Source: a virus
Strand: one strand, 5' to 3'
DNA: 39,688 nucleotides
Virus record (IMG/VR): IMGVR_UViG_3300024517_000041
Coordinates: 1-39,688 of that record
Both the position numbers and the translations under genes were made by a program. This document shows, piece after piece, positions 20,132 to 27,632 of this stretch. A model generated the notes under the pieces. The model worked only from the letters and a program-made list of their open reading frames with translations. It was not told the DNA's origin and did no database searches. The number at the start of each line of letters is the position of its first letter. Positions within the stretch are counted from its first letter, which is position 1.

Positions 20132-20536
20132 ATGAGCGCAACTGCTGAAAGTGAATCATCAGAGGAGATTGAGGAGTATCACACGATCTTGAAGAATGCT
20201 GGTGACAGGCTTCCCAAGCCACAAGGCTGGAAGCTTCTCATTGCTCTTCCAAAAGCAGATTCAAAGACTGAAGGTGGAATATACAAACCACAGGACGTAC
20301 TCAATTATGAGGAAGTGGGTTCCATCGTTGGACTTGTTTTGAAGATGGGAGATTTGGCATTCAAGGATCAAAAGAAGTTTCCGTCTGGAAAATGGTGTCA
20401 TCCCGGTGATTACATCATCATGAGATCCTATTCCGGAACCAGGATTCAAGTGGGCAGTCAGGAATTTCGATTGATCAATGATGATACCGTGGAAGCTATT
20501 GTTGATGATCCTAGAGGGGTCATGAAGATACTATGA
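20132..20536 (+). CDS. GroES-like (Cpn10) co-chaperonin fold protein
   Basis: A 134-residue protein with a Cpn10-like barrel: PQGWKLLIALPKADSKTEGGIYKPQ (strand, mobile-loop-like segment), VGSIVGLVLKMGDLAF, CHPGDYIIMRSYSGTRI and FRLINDDTVEAIVDDP. The mobile-loop-like segment lies between residues KADS and IYKP and is short, as in phage versions. T4 gp31 uses this fold to fold the capsid with host GroEL; a similar role is inferred from its place beside the scaffold gene. ATG 20132 is used since AAGGGA lies upstream; GTG 20108 adds 8 residues. Confidence 0.78.
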   Translation: MSATAESESSEEIEEYHTILKNAGDRLPKPQGWKLLIALPKADSKTEGGIYKPQDVLNYEEVGSIVGLVLKMGDLAFKDQKKFPSGKWCHPGDYIIMRSYSGTRIQVGSQEFRLINDDTVEAIVDDPRGVMKIL

Positions 20537-21483
20537 GTGAAATACATGAGAATGAAGATTCTTCTGGAATTGAGGTAAATGTTGTAGAAGATGAGCATGT
20601 TTATGATTCTGATGAGCAAGTCTCATCTGCAAAACCCGGTTCGAACGAAGAAGAACTGCGAAACATTAGCAAGTCAGTTCAAAAGCGTATTAACAAGCTC
20701 AAGTATGATTTTCATGAAGAGAGGAGAAGGAAGGAGTCTGCTACCAAGATGCAAGAAGAGGCTGTTCGGTATGCAAAGAATGTTTCCGATGAAAACAGAC
20801 AGCTTCGCGAATTGGTAAATAGAGGTGAGCAGGTTCTTATAGACGAGGTAAAGAGTAGGACTGAGACGGATTTGATGGCTGCTAAGAAAGCAGTCGAACA
20901 AGCCCATGAAGATGGGGATTCGTCCACCATCGCAGATGCTCAAGAGCTTCTTTCGAAAGCTTCTTATGATGCCAAGAAGGCACTTGAGTATTCTCCAGTT
21001 ACACAATCACAGACATCTATTCCTGATCCATCTGTGACCGATAGTCCTGCTCAAATACCCGCAGAAAGACCTCCTGCCGATCCAAAGGCATTGGAGTGGT
21101 CAAATCGTAATGGTTGGTTTGGCAAGGATCGAGAGATGACTGCTTTTGCCTACGCAGTTCATGAGTCAATCGTAGGTGAAGAGAACATCGATCCCCGGTC
21201 AAGTCAATACTACGCAAGGATAGACAGCAAGATGCGGGAAAGGTTTCCCGAAAAGTTCGGAGAGGTTCCTTCGGTTCAGGAGGAATCGGAGGAAGTAGTA
21301 CTTCGTCCAGATGGGGCTCTCCGAAAACCTTCGACGGTGGTGGCACCAGCGACTAGGAATAATGGTGCCAATCCGCGCAAAGTCCAATTGACGAAGACTC
21401 AGGTTGCTCTCGCAAAGCGGCTGGGTGTAACTCCTGAACAGTATGCCATACAGGTTTTGGCCTTGGAGCAAGCTAATGGTTGA
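20533..21483 (+). CDS. Scaffolding-type protein (putative)
   Basis: A 316-residue charged protein, starting at ATGA overlap with the GroES-like gene. N-terminal 50 residues are acidic; residues about 45-150 are a strongly charged coiled coil (SVQKRINKLKYDFHEERRRKES...), then a Pro-rich linker and a C-terminal compact basic region (RKVQLTKTQVALAKRLGVTPEQYAIQVLAL). This architecture and its position between portal and major capsid match scaffolding proteins, which guide prohead assembly and leave. Assignment rests on layout, not on sequence homology. Confidence 0.72.
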   Translation: MSEIHENEDSSGIEVNVVEDEHVYDSDEQVSSAKPGSNEEELRNISKSVQKRINKLKYDFHEERRRKESATKMQEEAVRYAKNVSDENRQLRELVNRGEQVLIDEVKSRTETDLMAAKKAVEQAHEDGDSSTIADAQELLSKASYDAKKALEYSPVTQSQTSIPDPSVTDSPAQIPAERPPADPKALEWSNRNGWFGKDREMTAFAYAVHESIVGEENIDPRSSQYYARIDSKMRERFPEKFGEVPSVQEESEEVVLRPDGALRKPSTVVAPATRNNGANPRKVQLTKTQVALAKRLGVTPEQYAIQVLALEQANG

Positions 21484-21952
21484 TGAAATCAACGAAGAGG
21501 AACAGGATCCTCGCGTAAAAAGGGATCATTCGACGAGAGAGTTGGATACCCGTGAAGAAACATGGAAGCCGCCGAGTGTTTTGCCGGTTCCAGATCCTCA
21601 AGATGGATGGATGTTCCGATGGGTCCGTGTCTCCATGCGTGGAGATTCTGACAATACGAACGTGTCCAAAAGATTTAGAGAGGGTTGGGTAGCGGTCAAG
21701 CTTGAAGATCATCCGGAATTGAAGCTCTTGTCTGATATCGATAATCGATTTGACGGGGCTGCTGTTGTGGGTGGTTTGATGCTTTGCAAGATTCCTGTTG
21801 AAAGACACAGGGCGAAAGCTAAGTACGTTTCGGGTGAAGCAAAAGAGCAGATGCTTGCGGTGGACAACAATTATATGCGAGAAGAAGATGCGAGGATGCC
21901 GATGCTCCCTACGGAGCGAAGTTCTCGCGTGACCTTTGGCGACGGCTCTTAG
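21476..21952 (+). CDS. Conserved-type head-region protein, function unknown
   Basis: A 158-residue protein starting at ATG 21476 inside the end of the scaffold gene; the longer frame from 21443 lacks a Shine-Dalgarno sequence, whereas GGAG precedes 21476. It has a mixed strand pattern with GWMFRWVRVSMRGDSDNTNVSKRFREGW and a polar C terminus with MLPTERSSRVTFG. Proteins with the WxFRWVR...NVxKRFREGW pattern are common before the capsid gene in podovirus-like phages; the role is unknown to me, possibly head assembly. Confidence 0.65.
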   Translation: MVDEINEEEQDPRVKRDHSTRELDTREETWKPPSVLPVPDPQDGWMFRWVRVSMRGDSDNTNVSKRFREGWVAVKLEDHPELKLLSDIDNRFDGAAVVGGLMLCKIPVERHRAKAKYVSGEAKEQMLAVDNNYMREEDARMPMLPTERSSRVTFGDGS

Positions 21953-22002
21953 GAGAAATTCTCCTATTCGGGCCATAGCCTGAAGAAATTTGGAGAAAAG
22001 AT

Positions 22003-22605
22003 ATGGCTGCTTATGGAATGGTTCCTATGCAGATGGCAGGGTCATCTTACATGACCGGTGGCTTCGACCAGTTTGCTATCACGCTACTCACAGCGGTTGA
22101 TATTTTCTACGGTGATCTGGTTAGGTTCGATGCTGCTACCGGTACTGTAATTAGGGGCGTAGCACCCGTTGCTGCGACACCGGCCTTGGGCGTTTTTGTT
22201 GGCTGTCGGTATGTCAATGAAAGTAATGAGCAAAAGTATGCACAGCACTATGTAGGTAGTAGTGTCGCGGGCAATAGGAAAGAAGCCTATGCGTATGTGG
22301 TTACGGATCCTGATGTTGTTTTCAAGATTCAGGGTCAGTACAGTACGGCTGCGGCATTTGCTCAGGCAGAAATTGGTCAAATTGTCAATCCGACAGTTGC
22401 TGCTGGTTCTACAACGACCGGACTTTCCGGAAATTATGTAGATCTAGATGATGCTGGTGCGGATTCAAAAGCTCTTCGTGTCATCGGTCTTGTTGAGAAC
22501 GGTTCGAACGAGGCTCCTGCTGGAGGTACCAGCACCACTTACGATATTCTCGTCAAGTGGAATCCGGTTGTTACTGTTTATGGTAGCAATTCAACTGCTG
22601 CTTGA
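22003..22605 (+). CDS. Capsid decoration-type protein (putative)
   Basis: A 200-residue protein, Ala/Gly/Val/Thr-rich with regular beta strands (FYGDLVRFDAATGTVI, ALGVFVGCRYV, YAYVVTDPDVVFKIQG, LRVIGLVENG, YDILVKWNPV). It sits directly before the major capsid gene and has the composition of cement/decoration proteins or fold-modified head proteins in marine podoviruses. GGAGAAAA precedes the ATG. No firm homology recognised. Confidence 0.65.
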   Translation: MAAYGMVPMQMAGSSYMTGGFDQFAITLLTAVDIFYGDLVRFDAATGTVIRGVAPVAATPALGVFVGCRYVNESNEQKYAQHYVGSSVAGNRKEAYAYVVTDPDVVFKIQGQYSTAAAFAQAEIGQIVNPTVAAGSTTTGLSGNYVDLDDAGADSKALRVIGLVENGSNEAPAGGTSTTYDILVKWNPVVTVYGSNSTAA

Positions 22606-22620
22606 AGGGGAGTAATTGTA

Positions 22621-23535
22621 ATGGCTATTTCAAGAGCGCAAATGCTCAAAGAGTTGCTCCCTGGTCTCAATGCGTTGTTTGGCTTGACCTACAAGTCCTA
22701 CGATGATGAGAGCAAGGAGATCTACGAAACTGAATCCTCAGATCGAGCCTTTGAAGAAGAGGTTCTTTTGTCTGGATTCGGACAGGCTCCTGTGAAGCCG
22801 GAAGGTTCGGCAATCACATACGATACCGCCCAGGAAGCCTGGACGGCGCGATATACGCATGAGACGGTAGCGATGGGTTTCGCTATCACCGAAGAAGCAA
22901 TCGAAGATAATCTCTACGATTCGCTTTCTGCCAGATACACTAAGGCTCTGGCACGTGCTATGTCGTACACGAAGCAAATCAAGTCAGCTTACCCGCTCAA
23001 TCAGGGTTTGCCGACAGTTGATAACTTCGACAGTGGGGATGCGGTTTCTTTGTTCAACACATCGCATCCACGTATTGATGGAGGAGTTAATGCCAATACT
23101 CCTGCAACCCAGACCGATCTCAATGAGACCGCTCTGGAGCAGGCAGTGATTGACATTGCGGACTTCCGAGACCAGCGCGGTCTGAAGATCGCCGCTCGTC
23201 CCCGGAAGCTCATCATTGCTCCGGACAATACGTTCGTCGCGACACGCATCCTTGACTCGGAACTACGAGCAGGAACTGCGGATAACGATGTCAACGCACT
23301 GAGGACGAATGGGTCCATTCCTGAAGGGTGGCGCGTTAACCACTTCATCACGGATGTAGACGCATGGTATATCGTTACGGATGTTCCTAACGGTATGAAA
23401 CACTTCACCCGTGCGCCGCTTACGACTTCGATGGATTCTGATTTTGATACTTCGAATAGTCGTTTCAAGGCGAGGGAGAGATTCTCCTTTGGGGTGAGCG
23501 ATCCTTTGGGTATGTATGCTTCGGAAGGAATCTAG
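22621..23535 (+). CDS. Major capsid protein
   Basis: A 304-residue protein with HK97-fold type features: N-terminal helices (RAQMLKELLPGLNALFG), an extended loop (SGFGQAPVKPEGSAITYD), a spine-like helix (IEDNLYDSLSARYTKALARAMSYTKQ), the P-domain strands PRKLIIAPDNTFVATRIL and a typical end (RARERFSFGVSDPLGMYASEG). RxxERFxFGxxDP is a good mark of the Mu gpT-type/podovirus capsid proteins. No N-terminal protease-cleaved delta region is obvious. GGGGAG precedes the start. A strong terminator follows 39 bases after the stop, in keeping with high expression. Confidence 0.9.
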   Translation: MAISRAQMLKELLPGLNALFGLTYKSYDDESKEIYETESSDRAFEEEVLLSGFGQAPVKPEGSAITYDTAQEAWTARYTHETVAMGFAITEEAIEDNLYDSLSARYTKALARAMSYTKQIKSAYPLNQGLPTVDNFDSGDAVSLFNTSHPRIDGGVNANTPATQTDLNETALEQAVIDIADFRDQRGLKIAARPRKLIIAPDNTFVATRILDSELRAGTADNDVNALRTNGSIPEGWRVNHFITDVDAWYIVTDVPNGMKHFTRAPLTTSMDSDFDTSNSRFKARERFSFGVSDPLGMYASEGI

Positions 23536-23574
23536 ATCTTTACCGAAACAATCATATTGATTGGACACAATGAG

Positions 23575-23605
23575 GGGGAGAGGACAATGGGTTCTCTCCC
23601 CTTTT
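23575..23605 (+). terminator. Terminator after the major capsid gene
   Basis: GGGGAGAG (23575-23582), an 11-base loop, CTCTCCCC (23594-23601), then TTTTCATTT. Strong GC stem with U tract. Confidence 0.88.
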
Positions 23606-23683
23606 CATTTAACCAAACTCGTCAGACTTAATCAGACAGTACGCGGACTGGCGAGGTAGATGCGTACATCGAGGTGATACAAA

Positions 23684-24211
23684 ATGGGACAAACAACCTT
23701 TAGTGGGCCGGTACGGTCTTTAGCTGGGTTTAACCCCAGTGGTTTCAATAGCGTTGTGAATGTAGCCAGTGGTGACAACACGCTAGCCCTGACGGCAGCG
23801 GATCACGGTGGGCGTCTTATTACAGTAGAAGATACTACTATGATATTCACGGTTCCTGAGATTGTCGCGACGGAGCCTTCTGACAAGACCAATCCTGACC
23901 AACTTTGCAATCTCGGACTAACATTCAGGTTCCTGTGGCTTGCCACGGGTGCGGCTGGTACTGAGATTAATTTGAGTGGTTCCGACGAGTTTATTGGGCC
24001 GATCACCATTGCGCTTGAAAGCGCACTTCAAACCCAATTTCTCGCGGAGGCTGCTGATAACTTCGCGAGCATTAATATGAATGCTACGACTACTGGTGGG
24101 ATTATCGGTAGTTATGTGGAGATTACAGCAGTTGCATCCGCTCGGTGGATAGCGGCAAAGTCGCTTCTGATGGGCAGTGGTATTGCCGCTACTCCGTTCG
24201 CGATTGCGTAA
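23684..24211 (+). CDS. Virion structural protein (putative)
   Basis: A 175-residue Ala/Thr/Gly-rich beta protein beginning MGQTTFSGPVRSLAGF, a start I associate with virion structural proteins of cyanophages and pelagiphages. Strands alternate through the protein (RLITVEDTTMIFTVP, LTFRFLWLATG, EITAVASARWIAAKSL). Likely a capsid decoration or fibre component. It stands alone between two strong terminators, so it is probably expressed from its own promoter in the gap 23606-23683, where I see no clear sigma-70 site. Confidence 0.7.
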   Translation: MGQTTFSGPVRSLAGFNPSGFNSVVNVASGDNTLALTAADHGGRLITVEDTTMIFTVPEIVATEPSDKTNPDQLCNLGLTFRFLWLATGAAGTEINLSGSDEFIGPITIALESALQTQFLAEAADNFASINMNATTTGGIIGSYVEITAVASARWIAAKSLLMGSGIAATPFAIA

Positions 24212-24218
24212 TCCACTA

Positions 24219-24242
24219 GGGGCACCTTCGGGTGCCCCTTTT
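24219..24242 (+). terminator. Strong terminator with TTCG tetraloop
   Basis: GGGGCACC (24219-24226), TTCG, GGTGCCCC (24231-24238), TTTT. A textbook intrinsic terminator. Confidence 0.93.
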
Positions 24243-24257
24243 CCTTATGGGTGCTTA

Positions 24258-24446
24258 ATGGCTAATGAAAACTGGATCAAGGGTGCGATCAAGAAGCCTG
24301 GGGCTTTTAAAGCCAAGGCCAAGAAAGCTGGTATGAGTACCGGCGCGTATGCCAAGAAGGTGACTAAGCCTGGATCCAAGGCCACAACTTCCACTAAGCG
24401 TCAAGCCAACCTAGCTAAGACATTGGGTAGGATGAGGAAGAAGTAG
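24258..24446 (+). CDS. Small basic protein with WIKGAIKKPG motif
   Basis: A 62-residue protein, very rich in Lys and Ala (WIKGAIKKPGAFKAKAKKAGMSTGAYAKKV). The WIKGAIKKPGA start is common in small proteins of marine phages. Its strong positive charge suggests DNA or capsid binding. ATG 24258 is the start after the terminator; the longer frame from 24177 overlaps the terminator. Function unknown. Confidence 0.7.
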   Translation: MANENWIKGAIKKPGAFKAKAKKAGMSTGAYAKKVTKPGSKATTSTKRQANLAKTLGRMRKK

Positions 24447-24521
24447 ATGAAGTCTACCGGCGTACAGAGTATGTTTTTTACTCTATATGATTTTGACCAA
24501 TTTATTTCGGTTATCAAATGA
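24447..24521 (+). CDS. Possible 24-residue coupled ORF
   Basis: ATG 24447 immediately follows the previous stop (TAGATG) and its TGA overlaps the next ATG (AAATGA). The peptide MKSTGVQSMFFTLYDFDQFISVIK is hydrophobic in the middle. AGGAAG lies upstream. It may serve only to couple translation. Confidence 0.35.
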   Translation: MKSTGVQSMFFTLYDFDQFISVIK

Positions 24522-24868
24522 TCAGAAACCCTATACAGTCAAAAGCATATAGTGCCCCATCGTCTGGGACGGATACGAATATTATAAATAGCGGAGTGAA
24601 TACCGCATTGCTTGGTGTCCGTATTTCTCCGTCAAGTGCGGGTGCTTATGATGCTGCCAGGGTTGTATCGTTCAAGGATAATTCCAGTGGGAATACATTG
24701 TTTGAGGCTTTCATTCTCGATGCGGCAGACAATACTGGTTTTCCAGATACCGCAATATATCTAAAGATTCCTGGCCGCGGAATAAGGTTCCCAGGAGGAT
24801 TGAAATTCGACTTACTTCCAACCAGCGGTGATTATTGGGTAGACGAAATTACGGTATTTTATAGATGA
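24518..24868 (+). CDS. Tandem paralog 1, small beta protein
   Basis: A 116-residue protein, first of five tandem paralogs. Shared pattern: LLGVRISPS..., then a DNSSGNTLFEAFI segment, LKIPGRGIRFPGGLKF and a C-terminal VDEITVFYR strand. Likely a compact beta barrel or sandwich like small virion or receptor-binding parts. Starts at ATGA overlap with the tiny ORF and ends at ATGA overlap with paralog 2. Confidence 0.72.
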   Translation: MIRNPIQSKAYSAPSSGTDTNIINSGVNTALLGVRISPSSAGAYDAARVVSFKDNSSGNTLFEAFILDAADNTGFPDTAIYLKIPGRGIRFPGGLKFDLLPTSGDYWVDEITVFYR

Positions 24869-25200
24869 GCGATATCAAGTGTTACAACAACTATGCTCTT
24901 ACAACTACAGATTCGTTGCTATTGCCGGGAAGAGTTCTTCTATTGGGGATGTCGTTAACACTGGGCAATGAGACACTTGGTTCCAAAGGAGAAGTTATTT
25001 TCAGGGACGGTAGTGCCACCGGCACCGACCTGTTAAATGTTAAATATGATTACTCAAGCTGGTGTCCATATGACTCTGCGTTCATGTTGCCAGATGGAGG
25101 TATTCTTTTCCCGAATGGTGTGTTTCCTGTTTTTGGAAATACTGGTTCTGGGAAAACGATAAATGTAAGGGCAGTTACATTGCTGTACCAGGGTGGATAG
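24865..25200 (+). CDS. Tandem paralog 2, small beta protein
   Basis: A 111-residue protein. It shares LLPGRVLLLGMSLTLG, a GEVIFRDG strand, FMLPDGGILFPNGVF and a final VRAVTLLYQGG with its neighbours. Start overlaps paralog 1 stop (ATGA); its TAG overlaps the GTG start of paralog 3. The longest match between neighbours is the block of IPGRGIRFPGG/LPDGGILFPNG/FSNGMYID type. Confidence 0.72.
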   Translation: MSDIKCYNNYALTTTDSLLLPGRVLLLGMSLTLGNETLGSKGEVIFRDGSATGTDLLNVKYDYSSWCPYDSAFMLPDGGILFPNGVFPVFGNTGSGKTINVRAVTLLYQGG

Positions 25201-25577
25201 TGGCTACCGTTCAATCTAAATTGTTTTACAACATAACCGAAGCATCCGCTGATGCAGATAGGCGTATAGTGGGTCGTTCGAATTTTCTTGGAATTGAGTT
25301 GATGCCAAAATATGCGCCAGGGGTGTCCGGGGTTTTAGCAATAGGCACCATACAATTGAAGGATAGTACCGATGATAATGGAACTGTCCTTTTTGAAATA
25401 CCTACAGTTGCTTGCAATAAGTATATAGCGACTACTAATATTTCATTTGAAGAAGATTCTGGGTACATAGAATTCAGCAATGGTATGTACATAGATTCAA
25501 CAGCAGAGACTGGCGGGATACTAATAGATCCCATGTCAGCATTCTCCATAATACTGTATTACGGAGGTCTGTCCTGA
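25200..25577 (+). CDS. Tandem paralog 3, small beta protein
   Basis: A 125-residue protein with VGRSNFLGIELMPKYA, IGTIQLKDSTDDNGTVLFEIP, EEDSGYIEFSNGMYID and SIILYYGGLS, aligning to the other paralogs. GTG start at 25200 shares one base with the previous stop. Ends in TGATG overlap with paralog 4. Confidence 0.72.
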   Translation: MATVQSKLFYNITEASADADRRIVGRSNFLGIELMPKYAPGVSGVLAIGTIQLKDSTDDNGTVLFEIPTVACNKYIATTNISFEEDSGYIEFSNGMYIDSTAETGGILIDPMSAFSIILYYGGLS

Positions 25578-25939
25578 TGTTGAAACTGTCTTGCGTTTAT
25601 TGGGAAAATCCAGGTTCTGGAAGTTCATACTCGTCACAGGCTGTGAATGGAAGGTGCAGATTACACTCAATTGTAAGTGCGGGTGATTCGTCGAATCACA
25701 CATCTATCATAGCGACATCTTCACCTATCATAGTTTTATATGACGGCAGTTCGATTTCGGGCGATTCCAAAATTAAATTTTGCGACACATTGAACTCGAA
25801 TAGCAATCAGCCATATGGAGGTAATGTCGTTCTAGATATACCGGGTGGTTCCATCCTGTTTACAGAAGGTATATTCATAGATTCGTATGACGGGAATAAG
25901 GGTGTAAGCCTCATAATATCAGGTGGTTTAAGTGCGTGA
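25577..25939 (+). CDS. Tandem paralog 4, small beta protein
   Basis: A 120-residue protein with NGRCRLHSIV, SGDSKIKFCDTL, VVLDIPGGSILFTEGIFID and SLIISGGL. The IPGGSILFTEGIFID block is closest to paralog 5 (HSILFDEGIFIN). Starts at TGATG overlap with paralog 3. Confidence 0.7.
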   Translation: MLKLSCVYWENPGSGSSYSSQAVNGRCRLHSIVSAGDSSNHTSIIATSSPIIVLYDGSSISGDSKIKFCDTLNSNSNQPYGGNVVLDIPGGSILFTEGIFIDSYDGNKGVSLIISGGLSA

Positions 25940-26312
25940 AGTGACAACAGTTACAAATATTATGTCTGGAGACCTGTCGATACCTGGGAGGTGCAGGTTG
26001 CTCGGTATACAATTGGCCTGCATAGACGATGGTGGTCATGTGTGTGCAATAAATACTGACGATCTTGGTAAATGTACGATAGATCTTACGAATGGGTTAG
26101 TAGCTGGTGGGGAATCTCTATTCAAGTTTACCATACCGCTAGGAAGAAATTCTTCATTTGGTATCGGAGTAATGCCAATACCATTTATGTTTGGGTCACA
26201 CTCGATACTTTTCGATGAAGGTATATTTATAAATAAATTGACAGGAACATTAGTAAACGATGAAATCGTTCCAGAAACATGCCAACTTCTAGTGTTCTAC
26301 GAGGGCGCATGA
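25932..26312 (+). CDS. Tandem paralog 5, small beta protein
   Basis: A 126-residue protein with IPGRCRLLGIQLACID, KCTIDLTNG, GGESLFKFTIPLG, GSHSILFDEGIFIN and CQLLVFYEGA. GTG 25932 overlaps the previous stop by 8 bases, and its TGA overlaps the ATG of the next gene. Last member of the array. Confidence 0.7.
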   Translation: MREVTTVTNIMSGDLSIPGRCRLLGIQLACIDDGGHVCAINTDDLGKCTIDLTNGLVAGGESLFKFTIPLGRNSSFGIGVMPIPFMFGSHSILFDEGIFINKLTGTLVNDEIVPETCQLLVFYEGA

Positions 26313-26605
26313 TGGAGGCCATCAGTCAAAACACTTTCTGGTCAGCGGTGACGTTAATCGCGACCGTATTGGGTGGTGCTTTCATATTCATCTCTTCTCA
26401 TACATCTCAGCCCAAGCACGCAGAGGCTGCACATGTATCACAAGTGTCTGCCTTGGAGGTTAAAACTGAGCGTGTCGCAACGAATGTTGCGAATAACGCC
26501 AGGACTCTTGATGAAGTTAAAGTGGACATTAAAGAGCTTAGGCTTGAGCAGAGGGCAGCTTCTGTGGAAATCCTAGAAGCCATCAGGAATGGTGGAAACA
26601 GATAG
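26309..26605 (+). CDS. Small membrane protein with coiled coil (holin/spanin-like candidate)
   Basis: A 98-residue protein starting at ATGATG (26309), overlapping the stop of paralog 5. One hydrophobic segment (FWSAVTLIATVLGGAFIFISS) near the N terminus is followed by a long charged helix (ALEVKTERVATNVANNARTLDEVKVDIKEL) with coiled-coil character. This layout fits phage small membrane proteins near lysis or tail genes. No motif proves holin or spanin function. The longer frame from 26279 reads through the paralog gene. Confidence 0.6.
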   Translation: MMEAISQNTFWSAVTLIATVLGGAFIFISSHTSQPKHAEAAHVSQVSALEVKTERVATNVANNARTLDEVKVDIKELRLEQRAASVEILEAIRNGGNR

Positions 26606-26610
26606 CGTGA

Positions 26611-26916
26611 ATGTATACAGAACTCATTTCGGAACTCGGATTCCCGATAGTTGCTGCAATTGCTGTAGCGGGAGCGTTCTGGTTTGTTCTGAGATTCTTG
26701 ATGAATCAACTCAGTCGGGAGTTGAGAGAATCCCGCGCTGAATTTCAATCATCCCAAACAGAACAGTTATCCATACTGGTCAAGCTCATAGACCGGATAA
26801 GAGCGTTGGATGATTCCATTGCTCGTACAGAGACCATTGTTCGGATGATTCATGGACTAGAGCAAAACTGGGGTCGAGTTGGAAAATCCCAGGATGATAT
26901 TGATAAGCGGAAATAA
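26611..26916 (+). CDS. Second small membrane protein with coiled coil
   Basis: A 101-residue protein: short N terminus, one membrane segment (FPIVAAIAVAGAFWFVLRFLM), then LSRELRESRAEF and a coiled coil ending in IHGLEQNWGRVG. It resembles small phage proteins with one N-terminal membrane helix and a cytoplasmic coiled coil, sometimes annotated as holin-like. Together with the previous gene it forms a pair of membrane proteins; the lysozyme is elsewhere. Confidence 0.6.
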   Translation: MYTELISELGFPIVAAIAVAGAFWFVLRFLMNQLSRELRESRAEFQSSQTEQLSILVKLIDRIRALDDSIARTETIVRMIHGLEQNWGRVGKSQDDIDKRK

Positions 26917-26919
26917 TGA

Positions 26920-27618
26920 ATGGCTATAAGCGGAACAAACTTATTTAGTCCTGATATTGCAGAGCTTACGGAAGAGGCTTTTGAGCGTGCAGGCCTGAAG
27001 TTATCCAATGGTTATGATTTAAGGACTGCTCGTCGCAGTATCGATTTCATGCTTCTCGAATGGCAGAACCGTGGGATTAATTTGTGGACTGTCGATGAAG
27101 TTGTCAGTGCGACATTGGTGAAGGGCACTGCATCCTATACGTTGGAAGACAACACGATTGCTGTAATTGAAATACTTCTAAGAGAGAACGACGGCAGTGT
27201 AAGCACCCAGACAGATTTCGATATGGGTAGGATCTCAAGAGATGTCTACTCTGGAATTCCCAATAAGCTTGTGGAAGGAAGGCCGATACAGGTATACATC
27301 GACAGGCAGGTTGAGTCAGTTGTGGCGACGGTATGGCCTGTTCCTGACGAAAGCTCCAAGTACAAGCTTGTCTACTACCGAATGCGGGCTATGTACGATG
27401 CTGGAGCGGGAGGGGCGTACAACCCAGATGTACCGAATAGATTTTGGCCAGCATTGGTTTCCGGCCTTGCGTACAGCATTGCGCTGAAGAGACCAGAGGC
27501 TGCTTCTAGGATTCAAGTTCTAAAGCAGGATTACGAGTTTCAATTCAAGATGGCTGCTGATGAGGATAGGGAGAAGGCTGCTATCAGGTTCTATCCCGGT
27601 GGTTATAATGTTCGGTAA
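26920..27618 (+). CDS. Tail adaptor / head-tail connector (P22 gp4-like, putative)
   Basis: A 232-residue protein with DIAELTEEAFERAGLKLSNGYDLRTARRSIDFMLLEWQNRGINLWTVDEV, a beta part, YKLVYYRMRAMYDAGAG and VPNRFWPALVSGLAYSIALKRPE. The helical start followed by FWPALVxGLAYxIAxKRPE is typical of head-to-tail adaptors of podoviruses (P22 gp4 class), which join the portal and the tail. It starts three bases after the previous gene. Confidence 0.72.
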   Translation: MAISGTNLFSPDIAELTEEAFERAGLKLSNGYDLRTARRSIDFMLLEWQNRGINLWTVDEVVSATLVKGTASYTLEDNTIAVIEILLRENDGSVSTQTDFDMGRISRDVYSGIPNKLVEGRPIQVYIDRQVESVVATVWPVPDESSKYKLVYYRMRAMYDAGAGGAYNPDVPNRFWPALVSGLAYSIALKRPEAASRIQVLKQDYEFQFKMAADEDREKAAIRFYPGGYNVR

Positions 27619-27632
27619 TTCGGGGAGATTCG

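Noticed and set aside
21951-21965. Inverted repeat AGGAG-AAATT-CTCCT after the 21476 gene
   Set aside because: Too short and without a T run; probably a chance pair with a Shine-Dalgarno-like arm.
24447-24521. Calling the tiny ORF before the paralog array a sixth paralog
   Set aside because: It has no trace of the shared motifs and is only 24 residues; kept as a low-confidence coupled ORF.
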